This document shows, in pieces, positions 1-11,800 of a stretch of 64,000 bases of DNA. A program made the translations under genes and the position numbers. Location of the stretch: positions 9,264,655-9,328,654 of the forward strand of contig OY482862.1 in assembly GCA_960531495.1 (NCBI GenBank). Reading direction: 5' to 3'. The stretch's first letter is position 1. Each line of letters opens with the position of its first letter. Origin of the DNA: Zeus faber. Its lineage: Eukaryota > Chordata > Actinopteri > Zeiformes > Zeidae. The notes below the pieces were generated by a model, which saw nothing but the letters and a program-made list of their open reading frames with translations, was not told where the DNA came from and searched no databases.

Positions 1-128
1 ACTTAAAAAAAATAAAAAATAAAAAAAAAAGCTTTACAAAAGCTGACCTAGGCATGTTGAGTGGTGTGCTGGACCCGGGTGTTGAGTCTTTAGGCTAACC
101 CGTGTCATTCCTGTCGCGCACATTGAAG

Positions 129-1285
129 ATTCAGTACAAAGAGGATCTGGGAGGAGGCACCGCGGTGCCCGAGACCCCAGAGATGGAGCGAGTTAAACGC
201 AATCAGCGGAACATTAGCACGGTACTCCGCAGAGTGACCCCACCCTTATTCCTCCTCTCATCCCCGATCCATCCTCCCATCCCTATATAGTGTTCAACTC
301 TAAAGCGTACTTCACACCGACTCCGCAGTCGCATCCGACGGTCGGATCCTCCCGCTGGTGGTCGTGGGACGAACTGCTTCTGGGTTTCACATCACAAAAT
401 ATGTTCAGGGGAAATGGGAGAATTTGTCTTTTTCCCCACTACAGCAGAGTCGTACCAGTTTGCTGAGCTGGACATTTACCATGTTCCATGACAGAGTTTA
501 AAACGTCTTTAATAAAGTGGTTGCAAAGTGTGAATATCTTTTTCAAATACACAAAAAAGATTTATTGATAGTGAATTTTTTTATACGTGACAAATTTATT
601 TAGTTTTAAGCCCAGTTCCAAAAACAAAAACAACAAAAACTTGACTGCCGTCACTTCCAGTCGTGAAGGACCGAAACCTTTCGCATGCGTGGAAATATTT
701 GAAGGCTTACCAGAACCTTGACCGGAAGAGGAAATTCTCTCTTTTCGCGTGCAGAATCTTGACTCTCCAGAGGAATGTATGCACTTCCGGTTTATTGTTG
801 TCGTTTGTCGGATTCGGTGTGAAGCGAGCTTAAGGCCAGACCTGACCCTGACATGTAATCCCTGTTTCCCTTTTTTAATATTTTCGCTGATTAAAACGTT
901 TTCTTCTTTCCCTTCTAAGTAGAAAGCCACGTAATTACGTCTAATCAGTAAAATAACGGACATAACAAAATTTCATCCATTTTGATAACACGATAAATCT
1001 CGCGCAATATTACTTGCTGTGGATTAAAGCATCAAGCAGCCGTTGGAGATTATATGATGAGGTACGACAGCTGTGCTTTGGTCTACACTGTACAAAAGCA
1101 CTTGTCTGTGTGGGCACTGTGTATCTGTGTACCTGTTCTTTCTGTCTGTTTCTGTCTCACGCTGTGCTTATGTAAATCATGAAATGGGATAGACACAGTA
1201 CAAGGACTCTCTGGGTCAAGGCACGGCCATACCGGACCTCCCCGAGGTGAAGCGCGTCCGGCAGACCCAGAAGAACATCAGCTCG
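129..1285 (+). CDS. neb: neb exon pair, first copy (two 31-aa repeats)
   Basis: Exons 129-221 and 1193-1285. The first encodes [23 protein letters not shown]; the second [23 protein letters not shown]. Each is one actin-binding simple repeat of the Z-disc end of nebulin, phase 0 at both ends, so single exons can be skipped without changing frame. The pair recurs at 1700-2402. In mammals this end of the gene is alternatively spliced, so optional use here is plausible but not shown. Confidence 0.85.
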
Positions 1286-4200
1286 GTAGTGCACCGGAAG
1301 CCCCCCCCCCTACCCCCCCCATCTTTTGCCCTGTAGCCATTTCCCAACATGCACTGGCCCCATGGCCCATAATACGTACCTATTGTCACCACGGACCTAA
1401 TGTAATAATTCAAGACACATTGCTCAGACATATGTCGCCCTCCTTCCTAAATCCCTGTTACATTTATAAATAATTTCATCCTCTACAATTTCTTTCCCTT
1501 TTAATTAATTTCCTTCCAGTTTTCTTGGTGATTTTTTTGCCTTCATATTCTTAATGTCACGCTGCATTTCTACCCTTTTATGTTCCCTCGCTGCCTTCCG
1601 TACCACATAAAACTCAATCTGGTCAAATCTGACAGGTTTTTTTTTGTTTTGTTTTTTTTGTCCTTTCTTTTGTTTTTTTTTTGCACGTCTTAAATAAAGC
1701 TTCTGTACAAAGAGGGACTGGGACAAGGCACCTCTATACCAGAGACCCCCGAGATGGAGAGAGTTAGACGCAATCAGCTGAACATTAGCACGGTACTCCA
1801 CGGAGTGACCCTGTGCCCCCCACCTCCCCGGTTCATCTGTCCACTCCCTACTTCCCCTAAACCCTCCCTAAAGACACACCCTGCCATTACAAACCCACGT
1901 CTCTAATTTGACCAAAAACAACTCCAGGCGGACCACGCCTCGATCTCCTTCACATCAAACCCATCACGTTTTGATGTTACTAATGAGTTCCGTTGCCGTT
2001 GAGTGATTAATTGACATGATACCATGACTTATAAGTGAAGAGCTATAACTATGATGCAGGTTCATTTGCTCTTAACCATCATAACTTTTGTTATTTCAGA
2101 CCATGTAAAGAAAAATACTCTGGCTTGACTTCACTTTTCGATGCTTTCTTCACCTGTGCTCCATTTGTACTCCCTCCCTTGACTTGTTTCTGTAGCCATG
2201 CCGTAAAATGCTGTGCTTTGTGTGTGTGCTCTTCTTCTGTCTCTGATTAATGTCTGTGCCTTGTCCTCCTTTTGTCCTCCTCACGGAACTGGACCAATTG
2301 ATTGGGTAGATAAAGTACAAGGACTCTCTGGGTCAAGGCACGGCCATACCGGACCTCCCCGAGGTGAAGCGGGTGCGACAGACCCAGAAGAACATCAGCT
2401 CGGTACAGAAGACCGCCCTCAGACAAAAGCCCCCCTGACATGCTGACCCCTCATCAGTTCACACTCTCATCTCCTCTCCTCCATCGCATTCCCCCCCACC
2501 ATCAAAGCAACAGACTGCGGTTCCCCGAGCTCTGGCCCCGCTGTCAGCACCAGTTTGACTCCGACGCAGTCTGTTCTTTAAGGCTTTCAAACTTCCATCC
2601 ATGCATTCCTCTTTCACCCACCCCGCTCTCTTCTTCAAATCATCAGTAAACATCACAGCACCTTCCCTGTAAGACCCCTCTGACTGACGAGGGTCCTGCT
2701 CTTATTTCTTAACCCACATCACGGCTTCCCTCTCATCTAGCTCCTGTGTGCCGCTGTGTGAATTCTCACTCTGTTCACCTCTTCATCCCAATAAACCAAA
2801 GTCGTCGCAGGGTTTTCTGTGCCCTGTGTGTGGGTGTGGGTTTGTGTTAGCCGTGGTAAGGGATCCTGGCTGTTGCAGTGACCAGGGTTAGTCACACTAT
2901 AGGACCGATTTCTCAGACACGGATTAAACCTAACGAGACTGTAAAAGCAATCAAAATCAATAGAAATGAAGAGAAAAAACTAATCCCAGGTAAAAGACCA
3001 TAGTGTTCAAGGAAAGCTCAGTGAAAAGGGTCTTAATTCAAGTCTGCAAGGGCAGTCCTATATGTGTAATGTCTGTGTATGTCTTTTAGTGTCTGATTGT
3101 CCCTTTGGGGTGCTGTTCTTCTCTCTCTCAGGTCTTGTATAGAGACAGTTCAGCCAAAGGGACTCCAGTGGTGTTCACTCCAGAGATGGAGCGAGTCAAA
3201 CGCAACCAAGAACAGATTAGCTCGGTACCTCCGCGGCCATCTGAGGATCTGTGCTGCCAACCTCAAGAACATGTTCCCCAGTAGAACTCCCCAGTAGTTT
3301 CCCCCAAGTTAACAACTTTCCTAACTGATACGCACTTTGGCTCAAGTTAATCATATTAACTCTTTTTGGTTCCCCCAACTGTTTAATACCGCCATCCATA
3401 GTTTGTTAGTGTACATTATCCCCGCTAACCTCTTGTGTTGTCAAGACTACTTCTGCCCATCATGTCCCCCTCCTTCATCCCAGTGTGGATTGGAACCCAC
3501 ACTTTGTCTCATATAATCATATAGGACTTAGATTAATCTTTTGCCCGTCTAATTCATTTGTCTGAGGTTGTCCCAATAACGCCCGAGCAGCCATGTGTGT
3601 TGTTATATAACGACCATTCAACAAGTCACTTGATGACCAAGAGTCTTACCGAGGTTTCTGGGTCCTCATGCACCTTTGTGTAATTCATCTCAATCCGCCA
3701 GGTTCTGTACTCCGACAGCTTCCGCAAGCAGGTCCAGGGCAAGGCCGCCTTCGTCTTGGACACCCCCGAGATGAGGCGCGTCAAGGAGACCCAGCGCATC
3801 ATCTCTGGAGTGAGCCGACATTTTTTTGTATTTCTCCGTTTTGTTATCTGCTTAGTGTGGACGGCTTTGACTCATCCACGGCCTTGTCTTCAATGGCTAC
3901 GCTAGAATTCATTCACAGGAGTAAAAATAATTGGTTACTCTGTCGGGTGGTGACCACCAGGTGAGATACCACCAGGACTTTGAGAAGAGCAAGGGCAGCT
4001 TCACGGCGACCACCACCGACCCGGTGATGGAGCGTGTGAAGAAGAACACCCAGGAGTTCAGCGACATCAACTACCGTGGCATCCAGAGACGCGTGGTGGA
4101 GATGGAGAGAAGGCGCGCCGTGGAGCACGACCAGGAGACCATCACCGGTACGCTCGAGAACACCACACACGCAGCCGCAATCCATGACTTGGAGGTCTCA

Positions 4201-5699
4201 GATCTCCAAAACTGCATATACTAGGCGTGTTAAGCCAAGTTGTTCAACCAAGGCATGTTCTCGGTTTATGGCTTGGGTCTACGAAAATGACGGATCAAAA
4301 ACGATTGGCTGCGGGCCAGACGAATCTTTTCTCAGCGAATAACAGTGAATGCACATAGTTTGTAGCGCCGTTGGCACCCTTCCTAAGAAAACTTGAAATT
4401 AATGTGGGACGTTAGAATACGTCACACTTGTTGCTTATCTGAGACAACAGTCTTCAGTCTAAGACTTCATTGGGGTTGTCATGGGGAGGTTTTATCTGTA
4501 ACTGTGCTTTCCTCAGATCTGCGCGTGTGGCGCACTAACCCCGGTTCGGTGTTTGACTACGACCCTGCCGAGGACAACATCCAGTCCAGAAGTCTGCACA
4601 TGATGTCAGGTGAGTCGGAACGCCATACCTTCAGGAACTTTCCAGTCTGCTTTTAGTCAAGAGCAGTCAATTCTTTCTTTTCACGTTTTCTTTCAAAATA
4701 TTTGCTGTCCTTTCCAAAGTGTGCTTTATAAATGTCTAACCCCCCCGTGGTAGTCCAAGCCCAGCGCCGCAGCAAGGAACACTCCCGCTCGACCAGCGCC
4801 ATGAGCGGAGACAAGTCTGAGGGGTCTCATGAGGCCGACCACCACATGTCCCTCTACAGCAATGGCTTCGGGGCTTCCTCTCTGGGTGAGACCAGTACAC
4901 AACCTGCCAAGAGCAATTCCATTTTTATCAACCTCAGGATTACAATGTACTTGTGTATGAGTTCACACTGACCGTCAAGAGGTATGATGTTCTGGTTTTA
5001 TACCTTCACTTCTGCCCGCAGGCTACCAGCATGGCAAGACTGTGGAACTGCAGCAAAGATCATCATCTGTGGCCACCCAGCAGACTGCTGTATCCTCCAT
5101 CCCATCACATCCCTCTACCACCGGGGTTAGTATCACACACAGAGCTACTGAACAAAGCCAAACCCCCCACATTTCACCCACGACACCCATCTACAATCAA
5201 CAGTGCATCGATAAAGCTTATTGGCAAATGTAGCTTTTGTACACCTACCTGGGTGGGCTAAAACATCACCTTGAAATGTCGAGTGTTGAGATTTTGCAGT
5301 CTGAACAAAATACGATTTTGTGATTGCTCAAGTATGGGAATTAGCAATAGCTGTATCAAGTCTGGCTTTATAGCACTGAGTTGCTCTTTACTTGGTTTTT
5401 TGGACATTTTCTGGAGTAGGTCATTCCACGTCCTTCACAGCCATTGTTGCCGATCCCCGTTCTAATCAGTAGAACACCACTTCCATATCTATACCACCTC
5501 TGACCGACTGATCTGTTCTTCTCAGAAAACTGTCCGTGCCTTGTACGATTACACTGCGGCCGACAACGATGAGGTGTCCTTCAAGGATGGCGACGTCATT
5601 GTCAACGTGCAGTCCATCGACGAGGGCTGGATGTACGGCACCGTGCAGCGCAGCAGCAAGACCGGCATGTTGCCCGCCAACTACGTCGAGGCCATTTAA
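129..5699 (+). CDS. neb: nebulin, C-terminal part (5' end outside window)
   Basis: Giant actin-binding protein of the skeletal-muscle thin filament; its C-terminus anchors in the Z-disc. Eleven coding exons are visible: 129-221, 1193-1285, 1700-1792, 2310-2402, 3132-3224 (each 93 nt, 31 aa), 3702-3809 (36 aa), 3961-4147, 4517-4609, 4754-4885, 5022-5125, 5526-5699 (stop TAA). All have AG/GT borders and the phases join without a break. The 31-aa modules carry the nebulin pattern [20 protein letters not shown]. They are followed by '[20 protein letters not shown]', a Ser-rich linker and an SH3 domain. The linker words '[20 protein letters not shown]' and '[12 protein letters not shown]' match nebulin better than nebulette or LASP, which are the alternatives. 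Introns at 222-1192, 2403-3131, 3225-3701 and 5126-5525 show nothing else I can name. Convergent with rif1. Confidence 0.95.
1700..2402 (+). CDS. neb: neb exon pair, second copy (two 31-aa repeats)
   Basis: Exons 1700-1792 ([23 protein letters not shown]) and 2310-2402 ([23 protein letters not shown]). By eye the second exon differs from 1193-1285 at about 5 of 93 bases, while the first differs from 129-221 at about 15 of 93. The 3' flanks of the first exons also resemble each other (ACTCC.C.GAGTGACCC), so the duplicated unit includes intron sequence. Confidence 0.85.
3132..4147 (+). CDS. neb: neb last nebulin modules before the linker
   Basis: Three exons. 3132-3224 encodes [23 protein letters not shown]. 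3702-3809 encodes [20 protein letters not shown] followed by [11 protein letters not shown]. 3961-4147 encodes [14 protein letters not shown], then [20 protein letters not shown] and [13 protein letters not shown]. These match the unique terminal modules of vertebrate nebulin in order. The last exon ends one base into a codon completed by 4517. Confidence 0.93.
4517..5125 (+). CDS. neb: neb Ser-rich linker exons
   Basis: Exons 4517-4609, 4754-4885 and 5022-5125 encode the linker between the last nebulin module and the SH3 domain. It is rich in Ser, Thr, His and Gln, with [10 protein letters not shown] and [11 protein letters not shown]. In mammals this segment is phosphorylated and lies in the Z-disc; here that role is inferred from homology. 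Confidence 0.9.
5526..5699 (+). CDS. neb: neb terminal SH3 exon
   Basis: 57 codons plus TAA. Canonical SH3 features are visible: ALYDY at the start, the acidic RT-loop (AADNDEVSF), the WMYGTV strand with the conserved Trp, and [11 protein letters not shown] at the C-terminus. In nebulin this domain binds Pro-rich partners at the Z-disc (such as titin, myopalladin and N-WASP in mammals). The identical architecture exists in nebulette and LASP1, but the preceding exons settle the gene. Confidence 0.95.
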   Translation, partial: KTVRALYDYTAADNDEVSFKDGDVIVNVQSIDEGWMYGTVQRSSKTGMLPANYVEAI

Positions 5700-6344
5700 A
5701 GACAGAGCCCACCCATCAACCCTCATTCTCTCCCAGGAATGGGCGAGACGCATCCACAGGCCCCTCCACCCCCAGTTGGAACTGTAGCTTAGTACAATGT
5801 CTAGAGTCTACTAGCTGTGTAATTGTAGTTATGTGGTATGAGTGTTAGTTGGTATAGCAGTTTCCCCTGTGGATGCAACATAAGCACCTGAAAAGACATG
5901 AAATCTATATAAATACTGAATATACATACCATATCAATATGAGATTATAGGCTGCCGGACAGGTGTTGGTATTCCAAGACAAGTCTTGCAATAACAATCC
6001 ATTTTTACCAGCCCGACATTTTGTAAAATGTACAACCACCTTATTTAATATGTTTGGCAAAGTTAAGGATAATCTCACAATGGTTTAACACTGTTAAAAC
6101 TATCTGACGGAAGTGTGAAACGCTCGTCACCCGAGACGAGAGCAGAGATGATTACAAGAAACGTGAAGGATCCATCTACCATCCACGTCCTCCATGATCT
6201 AACCAGTACTTTAGAGTTATATGAGACAAGCCTCACTCTCCCTCCTTTACTGAAGGCTGGCTACTAGTGGAATGTGTGTTTTGTTTTCTTCCGGTTACCT
6301 GGGTGTGGCGGGTAGAGGAAGTGGTGTACCTTTAATCAGAGGTG

Positions 6345-6350
6345 AATAAA
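6345..6350 (+). promoter_or_regulatory. neb: poly(A) signal of neb
   Basis: AATAAA about 650 bp after the neb stop codon, giving a 3' UTR near 0.65-0.7 kb. No earlier canonical signal was seen on this strand after 5699. Confidence 0.6.
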
Positions 6351-6496
6351 GCACACCTATGCTCACGCAACACTAATTCTTTTCCACCAATGTCTACGGT
6401 CGGAACCCTCATCACTCTCAATTAACCGTCAGCGTTTCATTTTGACTACTCCAAAGGACCAGCGGCAATAGAAGATTTTGCTACCCTTTCTGCACA

Positions 6497-6776
6497 TTAA
6501 AGGTGCAGTGAGTAGAATTTACAGAATGGACTTGGCAAAAAATGAGCCGCTTTTATCTACATGGGCTTGGGGTACGCTTCACAGGCCGCAATGTTGAACC
6601 GTCACGTTGCTTCTACAGTAGTCCAGAACGGACAAACTAAACACTGACTCTAGAGAAGGCCTTTTGCGGCCAGCATTTCTTCCACGGAGGCCGCCATGTT
6701 GCACCGCCATGGGGAGAAACTATCAGTGTCATCCTCACTGCTTGATGCCACTAAATCCTTCACACTGCACCATTAA
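6497..6776. mobile_element. MITE with TTAA target sites (piggyBac-like, non-autonomous)
   Basis: Inverted ends AAGGTGCAGTG (left) and CACTGCACCATT (right), bordered on both sides by TTAA (6497-6500 and 6773-6776), the piggyBac target duplication. The ends continue as GTAGAATTTA / TAAATCCTTCAC, an imperfect inverted repeat. About 280 bp, no coding capacity. The 'aaggtgcagtg' end is common in fish genomes. It sits between the convergent 3' ends of neb and rif1. Confidence 0.7.
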
Positions 6777-7012
6777 GTAAAATTCATTGTTGACTGTTGT
6801 ATAAGGTTAATCTGAACTTAAGCTAGGTTGGTTAAAACAGTATTTACAGTACACATTTATATATCACATTGAATTTTACAGACATTTAAAAATATATAAA
6901 ATAGATATCTTTAAGATATATGATAAAGATATGAAATGAGAATTTTTTCGATTTTAAGAAAATCAAAACTGGTTAATTCAGAAGCGGAAAACAACCCATA
7001 AAAATGTAGCCT

Positions 7013-7018
7013 TTTATT
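7013..7018 (-). promoter_or_regulatory. rif1: candidate poly(A) signal of rif1
   Basis: TTTATT on the plus strand reads AATAAA on the rif1 strand, about 690 bp after the stop. Tentative, because this flank is AT-rich and other variants exist. Confidence 0.4.
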
Positions 7019-7699
7019 GATTCATTTAAAAACATGAATAAAGACTGAATTTTGTCCAATCAACTATTGTTTTACAGTATGACACTTAAAGAATATTCGC
7101 AGGTCAAAGGTTAAAAATAGAATAGTCTAAAAATGGAGAGCAGCATAACAAATCCTAGCAATATATACATAAGCACTTATCGAGTGTATCGTTAAAACAA
7201 CGGCCTGCAAATGGACACGTTACTGGCAGCAGCTAAGTGACAGCGGTTAATCGTAAACGTACAGGGTAAAAAAATAATAATAATAAAAAGCACACCGTAA
7301 ACCTGTGCGAAAAATAAAGCTTGTTCTTTTTAGCCCGGAATGAAATATTAATTCCTTATCTTGCCAAAATTAAGAAACAAAAAGAAAAAACAATTAAAGC
7401 CAACAGCGCTATTTTTGTAATGGCTGTCACTTCTGAAGAGGGCCTGAATTCAAATGTGTGAATCTGTCAGTTACTGAGAAAATATATTTACACGACTCAA
7501 TAACCTCAGAGTGATATAAAAAGTTAAAATGGAAAAAAACATAATACTCAGCTATTTAGTCTTCTCGTGGTCTCCCACGCTGTCAAGTCAACATTCCCTA
7601 TACCTTTTTAACATCCAGCCTATCGGCACGTGAGACAGGAAGTGAGAGTCTTGTTGGAACAGGAAGCAGGACACGTCTCATGGACTCAACGCAACGCCG

Positions 7700-8868
7700 T
7701 CACAGTTTGCCGTCAGGCTGAGTAGGAAGCAGGCGGCTCTGGAGCTCCAGCACCACGCTCCTCATCACTCCTCCCAGATGCTCATGCAGCTGAACCAGCT
7801 CCCCTGGCGAGCAGCGGCCCAGCTCCTCGGGCGTCATCCTGGAGGCCAGGGCCTCCAGCTCCGGAAGCAGACCCTCGGCCTCGCTCTCAGACTTGGGCGT
7901 TCCGCCGGGACCCTCCTCCACGGGCTGCTCCTCTGCCCTCTCCATTCTGGAGGCTTTGCTCTCTGGCGAATGCTGTCCCGGTGCAGGTTCGCAGAACAAC
8001 TCTGTGGCTAGGGAGGAAGGGGGAAAATAAAACAAAAAACATTTTAAACCAGGCATTGATTACATTGGAAACTTTAAAAATACTATTTATAAACTATATT
8101 TCCCAGGAGTAAGTCATCCTGGTACAAACTAAACTCTAACTTCTCAGGTACAAGGAGAAAACGCACCGAGAGACTCGTTGAGAATCTTGTCGTCTTCCTG
8201 GTTCTGGTTGGTGTCCTCCAGTTCAGAGGCCAGCTTCTCCACATCATCAAAGCTCTTCAACTCGTCACCACCCCGACTCTTGCGCTACGGGGAGACAAAA
8301 AAATCACAAATGTCGGTCACGTCATCTATAGCAGGTGGGTAAAAGTCATTTTAGGTTGAGGGTCGGATTGGACTATTAAAAACCACTTCCTGTGGCTTAA
8401 ACTCTTTAAAAATCCTATTGTTAGGAGAACAAAAATTAAGTTGAGTAAATCAAATTCATCAAGTTGACGTACCTTTTCCTCATAGGCTTTAAGTGCCTTC
8501 TTGACATTGCTGATCTGTGGGGAGCGGATCGGCAGAGTCTTGATGTCTTTAGGTGTGAGGGCGCTCAGGTCACCAACTGTTTTGATGTTTTTGGCTCGCA
8601 CCAGCTTCCCAAAACCACGGGGCCTACAGTCAGGATAAAAAACAAGCAAATAAGGGTGTGAAAACCAACGAGGATGAGTAAATTCACCGTTTTGTATGTG
8701 AATGCAAAGACGTGGCCGTGACACGACATCATGCAGATATGCGTGACCTCACCACATGTTGGAGGAGATCTGAGGCAGCACGGCCTCCACGGGCGCCGAG
8801 CAGCCGACCAGAGCAGGGTAGACGCAATCTTTAGGGATGGCCCGTGGCTCCTTGCTTATCTCAGATAT
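7700..8868 (-). CDS. rif1: rif1 C-terminal DNA-binding and BLM-interacting exons
   Basis: Exons 8868-8753, 8623-8473, 8284-8167 and 8007-7700. They encode the most conserved tail: VYPALVGCSAPVEAVLPQIS, NMWPRGFGKLVRAKNIKTVG, DLSALTPKDIKTLPIRSPQI, SNVKKALKAYEEK. This is the RIF1 CII domain, related to the bacterial alpha-CTD fold and able to bind branched DNA. The last exon encodes an acidic and then helical segment ending LPTQPDGKL. Confidence 0.94.
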
Positions 8869-11800
8869 CTGAATGGGGAAAAACAACACATTGCGGCTGT
8901 GGTTAAAATAGGCATTTTTATTTTATTTTTTATTTTTTAGAGTGAGAGCGAGACAGAGGTCCTAGGAATCGTCATTAAGTGAGGAGTTAAGTAGGTACCA
9001 GTTACAGTCCTGTGTACACAGGTACTGTGAAAAGTATTTTGACATTTGATTTCACCCTGCCTCCAATCATTTAAGACTGTAGACTGAATATAGACTGCCA
9101 TGGCTTCATGAGTCATTTAGGCCGTCTTCTAATGATCTCTAATGCTTTTAGAGATTAAAGAATGTTGAGCCCTCCTTTCTCTCATATCCGTGATAGATGG
9201 ATCGGCTTTCAAAATATAATTTGAAGGGTGTGAAAACACTAGGGATGGAAAAAGAACACCCTTTGAATGCTTAGTGGTGGTGAAACCTGAGACCACCGCC
9301 TCAATGAGGTTGCCTACCAGACATTTCTTGGAACTCTTGAATCCTGAGCCGTGCAGATTCCTTGGACTCAGAATTAGCAACCCCTTGGTTGGTGTAGAGA
9401 CATACTGCAAAAACAGAGCACAGGCAAGTTATGAAGGCTGCCGCAATTCATTTCTAATTAGGGATGAATCTAATATGGTAGTAACCAACATTTTCATTGA
9501 GAGGATAGTGAGGAATGCCAGACGTGCCTTGGGCTGTGGGATGCTAGTTATGATTTTCGACCGTTTGGGTGAGCTGGTTCTGACGATTGGGCTACGACGG
9601 TCAATATCATCTGCCAGTTCCTGGTGTTGGATTGGGTCGGCGAATGACACTCTTCTGGACTGCAAAATAGGATGACCAAATGCACATCATTTTAAATATA
9701 ATGAAGGAGAGAAAGAAATAGTAATTTGATGTTAGTTGGCATTTTGGAACAGAAGCATCCGTAAGCATCATCACTTACCTTGGTCAGTGGGGAGGTAGCC
9801 TCCTCTTCCAGTAGCCTCTTCTGACCCTTCTTCAGAATGCTGTTTGAGGGTGAGGCTGAGGGAGACCAGCTCCCCTTGGTCTTTCCATCACCGGGGCTCT
9901 GAGCAACCTCCGCCCCCATTAGAAGCTCCACACCCTTGTGCTTGGGGGGGGAATCCTGACACTCTTCGCTGCAGACCGCCTCTAAAGGCACCGCGGCATC
10001 ACCGATCCCAGCGGCAGAATCGACCGCAGCCACTACTTCAGAGACGACTTCTGCGACACTGCTGTCTATTTGGGTCTCTTCCTCACACTCCATATCAGGG
10101 GTTTGATCTTCCTCTTCCTCCTCTTGAGGTACAACGCCTTTCACAATGTCTCTTCCCTGCAATTTTTCAGGGGATCCCAGTTGGTCTTCTTTCATAGAGA
10201 TTAACTGCTCCTCTTCTACTGGAGGCTCATCTGCGGCACTTGAGTGATCCATGTTGTCCTGTCCAGCAGATGCTGTAGAAGTAGCTTCAGCTTCATCTGC
10301 CGCTGGAACACTGGAAGGTTCGGAAGGGATTGAATCAGCATCTTCAGTAAGCGCAACTAAAACCTTCTCCTCGGATGATTCCAAGACCTGCAGACTCAGC
10401 GGTTCCCTCGTTTCACCAGATGAAGTCTGAGTGTCACTCGTAGATCCACTGTCCTCTTGAGGTGACGACAGTTCAGCGGGCACTTTATTATCCAAGATAG
10501 AGCTTCCCTGAGCACAAGGGGGCTCGGGGTGCTGCCAAACAACCGCGATTTCTTCTGCCTTGAGGCTTTCAGAATCACAGCCAACAACATCAATTTCCTG
10601 TGAGGAGGCACAATCATTGCTCAAATTGGTTTCGGAGAGTCTCGGACTGCATTCATTTACATGCGGCGACAGACCGAATTGTTTGCACTTCATTTCCTGC
10701 TCCTCTTTGTGACTTTCTGCTTTACACTGCTCTTTTATGTTGGTAATGACCACAGGTGAAACTGGCACTTCCCCACCTGTCAGCGATTCCTCTTGATGCT
10801 CTAGAGTTTCCTCTTTTGAAGGCCCTGGCGGACCTGGCAGGTCAGACTTTTGAGAAGATTCAGATGGTTCATTTGCAGTGTTTAATTCACCTTCACAATC
10901 CATATTACTAAGGGTAAGTGGGCTGGAAACAGGAGCAGCTTTAGGCTTTCTGCCTCTCCATTTTGGCGAGGGTGATTTGTCTATATTTTCTGAGGAATCA
11001 GACTCTGAGGTCTCCATGTTTGCTATTAAGACTTGAGAGGATCTGCGCTTTGAAAACCTGCTCCTGCCGTTAGAAGAATCTGTCAATCCAGATGTGTCCA
11101 GTGACTGGGAGCTCAGTGGGGTCACGCTTGGACTGATGCTGTTATTTAAATGTTGACCCCGTACCTTTTTCCTGGGTCTGCCCACTGGTCGACTGGCTGG
11201 AGTGTTTTTCTGGGAGTCAGCATTCTCATTTTCTGTTGAAACACTACTTTGACTTTTGCCTGCAGACTCCAGAACATCAGGGGAAGCCTTGCTTCTTGTC
11301 CTTGATCGGACTTGTAACTGACTGTCAGAAGATGTGGGAGTGAGTATTGCAGAGTCATCTTGGCTATGCGTGTCTCCGACTGGTTCCTCTGATTCAGTTT
11401 CCAACTTGCTTCCCCTACTTGTTCTACTTTGGGATTGGCTACCTGTTTGAGAAGATTGACTCTCCATCTCAGATTCACTCAGGCTTGGCTCAACCTTATC
11501 TTTTTTAGGCCGTTCCTCAGGCTCAAACTCCTCAGAATTACTTAAGACCTTGCTCACCATGGCTCCCTTTTCCTGTGACTGGTTTTCTGACTGAGTGTTT
11601 GTGGCCTGTGAGTCTGTTTGGCTTGGCTCTTGTTTCTCTACCGAAGGCCTCCCCCTTCGCTTGGGTTTATTATTCTCATCGCTCTCAACCGCTGACCTCC
11701 TCCGCATTTTACGTCCTCCCTGCGACTGGTTTTCAGTATCTGACTGTGTGTCAGCTTGAGAGTCTGTTTGGCTGAGTTCGTTCCCTCTGGTGCTTCTTCT

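Noticed and set aside
129-5699. nebulette (nebl) or LASP instead of nebulin
   Set aside because: The linker ([28 protein letters not shown]) and the rif1-tnfaip6 neighbours fit nebulin.
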